DNA of 43,697 bases, taken from NCBI GenBank assembly GCA_017882805.1, contig JADGOT010000059.1:1-43697 (forward strand). Direction: 5' to 3'. Positions 20,567 through 29,007 of this stretch are shown in pieces. The notes under the pieces are model-generated. The model made no database searches. It was not told the origin of the DNA and saw only the letters and a list, made by a program, of their open reading frames with translations. Position 1 is the first letter of the stretch, and the number at the start of each line of letters is the position of its first letter. The position numbers were made by a program, and so were the translations under genes. The DNA is from Glaciihabitans sp. (lineage in GTDB: Bacteria > Actinomycetota > Actinomycetes > Actinomycetales > Microbacteriaceae).

Positions 20567-21961
20567 GTGCGCGCACCGCGCCTGCTGCTCACACTGCGCT
20601 TGTTGATAGCGGTGGGGGTGGCCAAGCTCGCGGGTGTGGCTATTCGCGCGATCGGCCGGCAGGGAACTCACACCCCCGGCCTGATCGCGCGGAAGCTCTA
20701 CCCGGGAATCATCGGCGCGATCCGCCATCCGGCGCGCGTGGTGGTGGTAACGGGCACAAACGGTAAGACCACGGTGTCGAACCTGCTCACTGAGGCACTC
20801 CTGGGCGAGGGAATGCGCGTTGCGAGCAACCGCATCGGATCTAACCTTGCTGCCGGCATCGCAACGACGCTTGTTGGCGCCGTGAGCTGGACCGGCAAGC
20901 CGAGAGTCGATATCGCCGTCCTGGAGATGGATGAGCGGTCCGCAAAACTGGTGCTCCCGGGGCTCGCCCCCGATGTTCTGGTGTGCATGAACCTCACCCG
21001 CGACTCGATCAAGCGAAACGCCCATCCCGCGTACATTGCATGGATCGTGTCGTCGGCGCTGTCTGAATCCACCAGCCTCGTGCTCAACGCGGACGACCTG
21101 ATCGCCTCGTCGCTCGGGACTGAAGCCAATCCGCGCACCTACTTCGCTGTCGACCGCTTGCCAACGGACGGGACCACGCCGCGCGGCGCAGCGGTGGATG
21201 TCGCGATCTGTCCGGTGTGCGATTCTCGGCTCGAGTGGGACTACTGGCGGTTCAACCACATTGGCAAGGCACACTGCCCAACGGGCGACTTCCGTTCACC
21301 CGAGGCGACCTTTCGGGCGACTGAAATTGATGCTTCGGCCGGTCGGGTCACGCTCGAGCTCGACGGCGAGAGCCGCCAGGCTCGACTCATCAACGACAAC
21401 ATCGTCAACGTGTACAACGAGATTGCCGTCGCCGCGACGCTCGATCGTCTCGGGGTGACGAAAGATCGCATTGTGGCAGCCTTCGAGCACCTGGAGCCAC
21501 CGACGACACGGTTTGCGCTCGAGGTCGTCGGCCGGGTGCAACTCGTGCGGCTGCTGACGAAAGGGCTGGTCGGCGTCGCCTGTTCGCGGGCGTTCGAATA
21601 TCTGGCGACTTTTGCTGGTCGCAAGGCAATCGTGCTCAACATCGATGAGGTCAGCGAGCGCGTGACCGAGGTCGAGAACACCGCCTGGACTTACGACGCC
21701 GACTATGAATACCTAGCGAACGACTCGCTCGGTCAAGTTGTCGTCGGGGGAGTACGGCGGTACGACCAGGCGCTGCGGCTGGCAATCGCCGGCGTCGACC
21801 CCGCGCGCATCGTGACCGTCCAGTCGGAGATCGCGGGGGCGGATCAGGTTGAGCTCGAGGGAGTCGACGACGTCTTTAACCTTCACAGCGTGCACAACGC
21901 CGTAATCACTGGCACGCCGGTGCAGGAACGACTTCGAGCTCGACTGCAGGAGCGCCAGTGA
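20567..21961 (+). CDS. murT: Mur ligase family protein, MurT-like
   Basis: VTGTNGKTTVSNLL P-loop, CPVC...NHIGKAHC ribbon insertion, C-terminal DUF1727-like region; overlaps the GatD-like gene by 4 nt; GTG start. Confidence 0.9.
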   Translation: MRAPRLLLTLRLLIAVGVAKLAGVAIRAIGRQGTHTPGLIARKLYPGIIGAIRHPARVVVVTGTNGKTTVSNLLTEALLGEGMRVASNRIGSNLAAGIATTLVGAVSWTGKPRVDIAVLEMDERSAKLVLPGLAPDVLVCMNLTRDSIKRNAHPAYIAWIVSSALSESTSLVLNADDLIASSLGTEANPRTYFAVDRLPTDGTTPRGAAVDVAICPVCDSRLEWDYWRFNHIGKAHCPTGDFRSPEATFRATEIDASAGRVTLELDGESRQARLINDNIVNVYNEIAVAATLDRLGVTKDRIVAAFEHLEPPTTRFALEVVGRVQLVRLLTKGLVGVACSRAFEYLATFAGRKAIVLNIDEVSERVTEVENTAWTYDADYEYLANDSLGQVVVGGVRRYDQALRLAIAGVDPARIVTVQSEIAGADQVELEGVDDVFNLHSVHNAVITGTPVQERLRARLQERQ

Positions 21962-22722
21962 GTCGCGCGCTAACCATCGAGATGCTGTTCCCGGAGATCG
22001 CAAATCTTCATGGGGACAACTTCAACATCACGTACCTGTCGCAGTGTCGCCCTGACGCGCGGGTGATTCGCACCGGGCTCACCGACACGCCGGCCTTCGT
22101 CTCAGGTCCCGTCGATCTGATCTACCTCGGCCCTTTGACCGAGCAAGGACAACTCAAGGCTGTCGAACGGCTGACGCCGCACCGCGACCGGATCGAGGCG
22201 CTGATCGAGTCGGGAACGATGTTCCTGTTCACCCACAATGCGCTCGAAGTTCTGGGTACCCGCATTCGCAACGACGAGATGCACTACGACGTGCCCGGCG
22301 TTGGCATCTTCGAACTGGAGTCGACCCTCGCGATGTTCGGACGGTACAACGGCAAGGTCATTGGCACGGTGCCGGGGGTCGGGCCTGAGCATCCGGTCGT
22401 CGGCTACAAGTCGCAGTTTTCGATGGTTGCCGCGCCCGAGTCCCTGCCTGGGTTCTTCACCGCGGATCGCGGGATCGGTCGCAATTCGGCCACTGCAGTC
22501 GAGGGTGTTCGCAGAAACAACTTTCTGGGCACCTCGCTGCTTGGGCCGATTCTTGTTGACAACCCGCACTTCGCGCGGGCTCTACTCGCGCAGCTCGACC
22601 CGGACACCGAGCCGATGCTTGCTCATGAGGAATTTGCGCTGGCGGCCTACGATGCCCGACTCGCCGACTTTAGGGATGAGCGCCGCTGGCACCCCTTCGA
22701 GCGCATCCGATCATCTGCGTAG
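21958..22722 (+). CDS. GatD-like class I glutamine amidotransferase homologue lacking catalytic Cys and His
   Basis: MLFPEIANLHGDNFNI, FVSGPVDLIYLGPLTEQGQL and NFLGTSLLGPILVDNP align with GatD; nucleophile region reads FLFTHNALEVLG instead of (V/I)CGG(Y/F)Q. Confidence 0.85.
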   Translation: MSRALTIEMLFPEIANLHGDNFNITYLSQCRPDARVIRTGLTDTPAFVSGPVDLIYLGPLTEQGQLKAVERLTPHRDRIEALIESGTMFLFTHNALEVLGTRIRNDEMHYDVPGVGIFELESTLAMFGRYNGKVIGTVPGVGPEHPVVGYKSQFSMVAAPESLPGFFTADRGIGRNSATAVEGVRRNNFLGTSLLGPILVDNPHFARALLAQLDPDTEPMLAHEEFALAAYDARLADFRDERRWHPFERIRSSA

Positions 22723-22818
22723 ATCGCGGTGGCGTCGTCTGTGGCGAGTCATCCGCAGGATCGGGACCGGGCTATGTCGCTGCGCTCATGAGTCAGCAAA
22801 GCATCCACCAAGCCGCGG

Positions 22819-22838
22819 GAATCACCTATAGGTGATTC
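22819..22838. terminator. Perfect 20-bp palindrome between convergent genes; possible terminator or protein-binding site
   Basis: GAATCACCTATAGGTGATTC, own reverse complement. Confidence 0.5.
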
Positions 22839-22847
22839 GGCCCTAAG

Positions 22848-23075
22848 TTACGCGTTCTGCTCGTCGAGCAGGCGATAGGACTCGTCGTGCCACTCGAGTG
22901 CGGTGGTCGACAGCTTGTCTTTGAACTGGGCCGCGTGGTGTGCGCAGAAGAGAAGTTCGCCCGTGCTCATGGTCGCTCGTACGTAGGCCTGTGCACCGCA
23001 GCTGTCGCAGCGGTCGAGTCCGGAAAGCTGGTACGCGGAGTGAAGCTCGATCTCGTTCTCGGTGATCTGCGACAT
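22848..23075 (-). CDS. Small DUF7455-type zinc-binding protein
   Basis: LDRCDSCGAQAYVRATMSTGELLFCAHHAAQF. Confidence 0.85.
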   Translation of the reverse strand: MSQITENEIELHSAYQLSGLDRCDSCGAQAYVRATMSTGELLFCAHHAAQFKDKLSTTALEWHDESYRLLDEQNA

Positions 23076-23293
23076 TGGCTGCTCCTTCGGGTTCCAGTTT
23101 CTTATCGTTCCGTGACTCTATACAAACATGCTCGCGTTACAGACGTGGGTCATTCGCTCGGTATTTCCACGCTATTTCGCTCTGCGCGCAAAGTAGAGGG
23201 CCGAAGTACCCCAGTCCGGGTGTCGATCGCGCCGAGGTCGCACCCAGTAATTAGTCTTGAGAGGTTCCACGCCAAAGTTCATAAGGAGTTCTC

Positions 23294-25387
23294 GTGGCAA
23301 GTTCCGACTACTCCGCGAGGCACCTCTCGGTGCTCGAGGGGCTTGAGGCTGTCCGCAAGAGGCCCGGCATGTACATCGGGTCGACGGATGCCCGCGGCCT
23401 CATGCACTGTCTTTGGGAGATCATCGACAACTCGGTCGACGAGGCTCTCGCTGGCCACGGATCAACCATCGAGATTGTGCTGCACCCCGACAATTCCGTT
23501 GAGGTTCGCGATCGCGCCCGCGGCATCCCCGTCGACATCGAACCAAAGACCGGTCTCACCGGCGTCGAGGTCGTGTTCACGAAGCTGCACGCCGGCGGCA
23601 AGTTTGGCTCGGGCTCATACGCGGCGTCCGGAGGTTTGCACGGCGTCGGCGCCTCAGTCGTCAATGCGCTGTCCGAGCGCCTCGATGTCGAGGTCGATCG
23701 TGACGGCAAGACCTACGCAATGTCGTTTCACCGCGGCGAGCCCGGCACGTTCGCAGATACCGACCCAGCAGTCCCGACCCCGGATGCCCCATTTTCGCCG
23801 TTCCTTTCCGGCAGCGAGCTGCGCATCGTCGGCAAGGTTGCCAAGAACGTCACCGGCACGCGCATCCGCTACTGGGCCGACTCGCAGATCTTCACTCGTG
23901 GCGCGGATTTCCAAACCGATGAACTCATGGCACGTGCTCGACAGACGGCCTTTCTCGTGCCAGGAATCAGCCTCGACATCGAAGACCGTCGCGGCGCCGA
24001 GCCCATCTCGTCCTCGTTCAGTTTCGCCGGCGGCATCTCCGAGTTTGTCGAGTACCTGGCCCAGGACGCCCCGCTCACCGACACCTGGCGGATGCAGGGT
24101 GCCGGTACCTTCACCGAGACGGTCCCCGTGCTGCAGCCGACCGGCGCAATGATGCCAACCGAACTCACGCGTACCTGTGACGTTGACATCGCACTTCGCT
24201 GGGGAACCGGCTACGACACGGTTTTCAAGAGCTTCGTCAACATCATTGCGACGCCCAAGGGCGGCACTCATCAGGCCGGTTTTGAACAAGGCATGATGAA
24301 GTTTCTCCGGTCGCAGGTCGAACTGAACGCGCGTCGGCTCAAGGTGGGTACCGACAAGCTCGAGAAGGACGACATTCTCGCGGGACTGACCGCCGTGCTC
24401 ACGGTTCGGCTGCCCGAGCCGCAGTTTGAGGGCCAGACCAAGGAAGTTCTGGGAACGCCGGCCGTGCGCAACATCGTCGCCGCGGTCATCGCGAAGACCA
24501 TGGCAGAGAGGTTCGGTTCATCCAAGCGCGACGACAAGGCGCAGTCGGCGCTCGTGCTCGACAAGATCGTCGCGGAGATGAAGTCGCGCATCTCGGCACG
24601 CGCCCACAAAGAGACTCAACGACGTAAGAACGCCCTCGAGAGTTCGTCGCTGCCTGCGAAACTCGTCGACTGCCGATCGAATGACGTACTCAACACGGAG
24701 CTAATGATCGTCGAGGGTGACTCAGCGCTCGGCACCGCAAAGCTCGCCCGTGATAGCGAGTATCAGGCGCTTCTCCCCATCCGGGGCAAGATCCTCAACG
24801 TGCAGAAGGCATCCGTTTCCGACATGCTCGGCAACGCCGAGTGTGCCTCGATCATTCAGGTGGTGGGGGCGGGTTCTGGCCGCACCTTCGATATCTCGCA
24901 GGCGCGCTACGGCAAGATCATCATGATGAGCGACGCCGACGTCGATGGTGCCCACATCCGCACTCTGCTACTGACCCTGTTCTTCCGCTATATGCGGCCC
25001 ATGATCGAAGAGGGTCGAGTATTCGCCGCCGTGCCTCCGCTCCATCGCGTGATCGTGATGAATCCCGGCTCAAAACCCAACGAGACGATCTACACCTACT
25101 CGGAGGCCGAACTTGCCGGTGTGCTCGCAGGGCTTAAGCGATCAGGCAAGCGCTACCAGGACCCCATCCAGCGCTACAAGGGACTCGGCGAGATGGATGC
25201 CGACCAGCTCGCGACAACCACAATGGATCGCCGTCATCGCACCCTGCGGCGCGTCACAGTCAAGGATGCTGCTGCCGCCGAGGAGGCGACAAGGGTTTTT
25301 GAGCTTCTCATGGGCAATGAGGTGGCGCCCCGAAAAGAGTTCATCGTCGCGGGGGACGGATTCGATCGATCGCGAATTGACTCCTAG
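23294..25387 (+). CDS. parE: DNA topoisomerase IV subunit B
   Basis: LEGLEAVRKRPGMYIGSTDARGLMHCLWEIIDNSVDEALAG, MIVEGDSALGTAK, MMSDADVDGAHIRTLLLT. Confidence 0.95.
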   Translation: MASSDYSARHLSVLEGLEAVRKRPGMYIGSTDARGLMHCLWEIIDNSVDEALAGHGSTIEIVLHPDNSVEVRDRARGIPVDIEPKTGLTGVEVVFTKLHAGGKFGSGSYAASGGLHGVGASVVNALSERLDVEVDRDGKTYAMSFHRGEPGTFADTDPAVPTPDAPFSPFLSGSELRIVGKVAKNVTGTRIRYWADSQIFTRGADFQTDELMARARQTAFLVPGISLDIEDRRGAEPISSSFSFAGGISEFVEYLAQDAPLTDTWRMQGAGTFTETVPVLQPTGAMMPTELTRTCDVDIALRWGTGYDTVFKSFVNIIATPKGGTHQAGFEQGMMKFLRSQVELNARRLKVGTDKLEKDDILAGLTAVLTVRLPEPQFEGQTKEVLGTPAVRNIVAAVIAKTMAERFGSSKRDDKAQSALVLDKIVAEMKSRISARAHKETQRRKNALESSSLPAKLVDCRSNDVLNTELMIVEGDSALGTAKLARDSEYQALLPIRGKILNVQKASVSDMLGNAECASIIQVVGAGSGRTFDISQARYGKIIMMSDADVDGAHIRTLLLTLFFRYMRPMIEEGRVFAAVPPLHRVIVMNPGSKPNETIYTYSEAELAGVLAGLKRSGKRYQDPIQRYKGLGEMDADQLATTTMDRRHRTLRRVTVKDAAAAEEATRVFELLMGNEVAPRKEFIVAGDGFDRSRIDS

Positions 25388-25402
25388 CTAAACTCAGCAC
25401 AC

Positions 25403-26962
25403 ATGGGTCGTCGGCTGCTCTCGATCGCTGGTGCGACGATCCTGATTGCTGCGGTTACCGCGCTGATCTTTCTTATTCGGGCGGGCGATCCTTCCGGCTC
25501 CAACTGGCCGATCCACTTCGAACTGCGCTCGAGCGACAACGGAGTGCTCTTCCAATTTGCCCAGGACGTAGTCCGAGGCAGGCCACTCGACTGGAGTTTC
25601 TCGCCACAGGTCTTTGTCTTCCCCGAGATCCCGATCAGTCTCGTTGCGTACCTGGTGGCCGGTGGAGCCGTTCAGGTGTACTTCCTGATCGTCGCGGCGA
25701 TCAACAACGCGCTACTGTTCGTCGGGCTGTTCGCCGTGGTGCGGCACCTCTATCGAGGCGAGTCTCTCGCGCGTCGCCTTCTCCGCGCTGGTATTGCGAT
25801 GTTTCCGCTGCTCCTGTTGCCACTCCTCGGAAGCACCTGGTTGTTCGAATACCAGCTTGCGCCGACCTACTACTTCGGCATGTACCTGGTAATAGTTGTC
25901 GCGCCGATGCTGTTCCTGGGGTGCGCGCCGTGGGTAAAGATCGCAATCGCTACTGGGATCGCGCTGATCGCAGCGTCAAACCCGCTCACGCTGGTGTTCA
26001 CTGTGCCCGCACTCGCCTGCGTGCTGGTCGTGCGCGGCGTGGCCGACGGGATTCGCGGGGTGGCGCGACCGGCACTTTTCGCGGCCGGTGCAATTACCGG
26101 CGCGCTGATCATTCGACTCGTGTTCTTTGGCCGGCTGCAGGGAGCCTCGCCGCTTGCCTATGTATCGACGTCGATCTTCTCCGCGCGCGTGCAAGTCATC
26201 TTCGGCTACCTTCGGTCGCTTCTTGGCGCTCCCGCCACTGCGGCAGTCGTCGTGCTCGGCTGCTTCCTTACGCTGGCTGGCTTCGGCGTCGCGGTGTGGA
26301 TTGCGGTTCGCATACTTCGCGGACGGCAGCGCGCTCGCGGGGTTCCCGTGGTCGCGCTGTACTACGCGCTAGTACCGTTCACGGGTCTGGTGTGCACCGC
26401 CCTCCTGCTCATCACGGACTACCTGTACCTGTGGCCGGTTCTGATCCTGCCGATCGTGCTCGTGTTACTTCCCCTGCCGCGTAGTTGGGTGCCGTGGGGC
26501 GCGGTTGTGATGGCAGCGAGCCTTGTTGTGGCGGGATCGATCACGGGCGGCGTCGTAAACCTCGCGCGGGTATCGACCTACTTCACCTATCGCAGCGCGG
26601 AGGCCCGGTGCCTTGATGCGAAACTTCCGACCGGAATGACCGTCGGCTACGCGACCTTCTCGGATGCGCGCAGGATTGAACTCACATCGCAGCGCGGTAT
26701 TCGTTTGATCCAGCTGAAGAGCAGTGGCGTTCGCGCATACTGGCTGACGAACCGTGACTATGCGCGGGACAGTGTCGGGCAATTTTTCTATGTCAATGCG
26801 CACGGCGATGAAGCAGCAATCGACGTTGGGTACCTCGAACGTCACTTCGGTAAACCCGACGCCTCGTTCACCTGCGCACCGGGAGAAACCGTGCTGATCT
26901 ACACAGGGTCTAGCGCAGTGGCCAAAATAAAGGCTCGCTACGCGACGCTCCCGGCACCATAG
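25403..26962 (+). CDS. Polytopic integral membrane protein (GT-C-like, function unassigned)
   Basis: Many predicted TM helices, C-terminal soluble domain; first gene of a tight three-gene run. Confidence 0.75.
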   Translation: MGRRLLSIAGATILIAAVTALIFLIRAGDPSGSNWPIHFELRSSDNGVLFQFAQDVVRGRPLDWSFSPQVFVFPEIPISLVAYLVAGGAVQVYFLIVAAINNALLFVGLFAVVRHLYRGESLARRLLRAGIAMFPLLLLPLLGSTWLFEYQLAPTYYFGMYLVIVVAPMLFLGCAPWVKIAIATGIALIAASNPLTLVFTVPALACVLVVRGVADGIRGVARPALFAAGAITGALIIRLVFFGRLQGASPLAYVSTSIFSARVQVIFGYLRSLLGAPATAAVVVLGCFLTLAGFGVAVWIAVRILRGRQRARGVPVVALYYALVPFTGLVCTALLLITDYLYLWPVLILPIVLVLLPLPRSWVPWGAVVMAASLVVAGSITGGVVNLARVSTYFTYRSAEARCLDAKLPTGMTVGYATFSDARRIELTSQRGIRLIQLKSSGVRAYWLTNRDYARDSVGQFFYVNAHGDEAAIDVGYLERHFGKPDASFTCAPGETVLIYTGSSAVAKIKARYATLPAP

Positions 26963-26971
26963 GGTTGATTC

Positions 26972-27748
26972 ATGGCGCCCGGCTCCCACCCTTCCTCTGT
27001 GGTCTACACGGCACTGTTGGGTGGCTACGAAACGCTCAATGAGGAGCAGTACGTCGGGAACGGCGACGCGCGATTCATTTGTTACACGGATGACCCCCAC
27101 CTGGTAAGCGATGTCTGGGACATCCAAGTTGTCGAACCTCTTTTTCCTGACGATCTGGCGCGCAGCCAGCGTGACATCAAGATTCGGGGCACTCGAGAGC
27201 TCGATCGGTTCGACCGAACGCTGTACATCGACAATTCCGTTTCGCTCACCGGACCAGCGACTGTCATTCTCGATGGCTGGCTGAGTGCTCATGACCTCGC
27301 GGTGCCGCTTCACAGCTTTCATCCCACGGTTCTCGACGAGTTCCGTGCCGTGCTCACCCTTGGTTTCGACGATCCGGCCAGAGTGGGCGCTCAGCTGGAA
27401 GATTATGCAGAGACAGACCGAAACCTTCTCCGCGAACGTCCCTCCTGGAACGGGATGATCGCTCGCAGAAATACCCCGGAAGTGCAGCGCACTATGTCGC
27501 AGTGGTTCGATGAGATTGTCCGGTATTCACGTCGCGACCAACTCTCTGCGAATCGTGTTTTTGGCCGAACCGGAATCTCGGTGAATCGGGTGGAAATCGA
27601 CAACAACGTGTCCGAGGTGCATCGGTGGCCCGTCGACTTGGGGCGATCCGCATCGGCCCGAGACGTACGGGAGCAGTACGGCGTCGCGAATCTTGCACGC
27701 GTACACCAACTTCAGCTCGAACTCGCAGGCGTAGGAGGAATCGAATGA
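26972..27748 (+). CDS. DUF616-type glycosyltransferase-like protein
   Basis: VVYTALLGGYETLNEEQYVGNGDARFICYTDDP, SQRDIKIRGTRELDRFDRTLYIDNSVSL. Confidence 0.65.
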   Translation: MAPGSHPSSVVYTALLGGYETLNEEQYVGNGDARFICYTDDPHLVSDVWDIQVVEPLFPDDLARSQRDIKIRGTRELDRFDRTLYIDNSVSLTGPATVILDGWLSAHDLAVPLHSFHPTVLDEFRAVLTLGFDDPARVGAQLEDYAETDRNLLRERPSWNGMIARRNTPEVQRTMSQWFDEIVRYSRRDQLSANRVFGRTGISVNRVEIDNNVSEVHRWPVDLGRSASARDVREQYGVANLARVHQLQLELAGVGGIE

Positions 27749-28536
27749 GAATCGGTGTCATTGGGCGCGGGCACGTCGGTCAAAACGTCGTCGCTCAGTT
27801 CGAGTCGCGAGCGACCGTGGTGTCCTATGACCGAAACGACGATGTTCCCTATCCAGCCGATGAGCTGGCAGGTTGCTCGTTTGTCTTGATCTGTGTCGAC
27901 ACCCCGATGGACACCGACGGTTCCCTCAACGTCGACAATGTCGAAAGCGCAATTGCCCAGGTGCCGTGCGAGACGATTGTGATTCGTTCTACAGTCCCAC
28001 CGGGAACGACGGACAGGTTGGCCGCGAAACTGGGGAAGAACATCTGCTTCTGGCCCGAGTACGTCGGGGAGACCGATTTCGCTGGGGCCTCCTGGGAGAC
28101 CTTCTCTGCCGCGCGACCGTTCGTCATTCTCGGAGGCGAGCCTGAACTTCGCCGCTGGTTTATCGATCAGCTCGAACCCGTCCTTGGGCCGAACGTCACG
28201 TTCCATCAAACGACCGCGGCAGAGGCCGAATTGGTCAAGTTCATGGAGAACAGCTATTTCGCGGCAAAGGTCATCTTCGTGAACCAGTTCCGCGAGCTGA
28301 GCGAGAAGCTGGGTCTGGATTGGACGACCGTGCGCGAGGGGTGGCTTCTTGACCCGCGAATCGAACGCGATCACACCTCAGCGTTCGCCGACGCGAGAGG
28401 CTACGGCGGTAAGTGCCTTCCGAAGGATGTCTCGGGCATCCTGGCGTTTGCGAAGAGCGAGGGTGTCGACCTGAGCATGCTTGCGGCCGTTCAGGATGCG
28501 AACCAGCGCTATCTGTCGTCGCGGCCTGTGTCCTAG
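27745..28536 (+). CDS. Short UDP-glucose/GDP-mannose dehydrogenase family protein
   Basis: MRIGVIGRGHVGQNVV, IRSTVPPGTTDRLAA, catalytic GYGGKCLPKDV; starts with ATGA overlap of preceding stop; about 263 aa. Confidence 0.85.
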   Translation: MRIGVIGRGHVGQNVVAQFESRATVVSYDRNDDVPYPADELAGCSFVLICVDTPMDTDGSLNVDNVESAIAQVPCETIVIRSTVPPGTTDRLAAKLGKNICFWPEYVGETDFAGASWETFSAARPFVILGGEPELRRWFIDQLEPVLGPNVTFHQTTAAEAELVKFMENSYFAAKVIFVNQFRELSEKLGLDWTTVREGWLLDPRIERDHTSAFADARGYGGKCLPKDVSGILAFAKSEGVDLSMLAAVQDANQRYLSSRPVS

Positions 28537-28557
28537 CCGCTCGCAATTCGCTCCGCG

Positions 28558-29007
28558 TCAGGGGAGCGCACGGGACCACGCGGTCTCGTAGTACAGCTGG
28601 CCCGACGCGGCGAAAGCTCGGACCTGATGCGTTGCGGCGAGGGCGAGCGCAAGCTCGGAAATCTCGGCGGGAACGAAACCGATCTTCTGCCAAAACGGTC
28701 CTGATCGCCGGCTGAACAGCCATGCGCGAGTGGCCCCAAGGGACGCCGCCTGCTCGAGGGCGTACCGTGCGAGCTCTGTGCCACGGCCGGTGCCACGCAA
28801 CGACGCGTGCACGGCGACGCTCCGAAGTAACGCATCCGCCCCACTGAGTTCGAAGCCGGTGCTGCCGACGATGCGGCCGTCCACATCCAGATCGATCCAG
28901 AGGTAAACGTCAGGATCGCCGATGCCGCTCACGGTTAGTCCGGCAGCTCGAAGAAATTCGGTGATCTCGAAGGCGTCGCCGCGTGCCGCGGGAAACGGCG
29001 ATGGCAT
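28558..29007 (-). CDS. GNAT-family N-acetyltransferase (ArsN2-like)
   Basis: GADALLRSVAVHASLRGTGRGTELARYALEQAASLGATRAWLFSRRSGPFWQKIGF. Confidence 0.8.
   Translation of the reverse strand: MPSPFPAARGDAFEITEFLRAAGLTVSGIGDPDVYLWIDLDVDGRIVGSTGFELSGADALLRSVAVHASLRGTGRGTELARYALEQAASLGATRAWLFSRRSGPFWQKIGFVPAEISELALALAATHQVRAFAASGQLYYETAWSRALP

Noticed and set aside
26465-27322. Minus-strand 285-aa ORF
   Set aside because: Overlaps two coherent plus-strand genes with good family signatures; composition looks like an antisense shadow frame.
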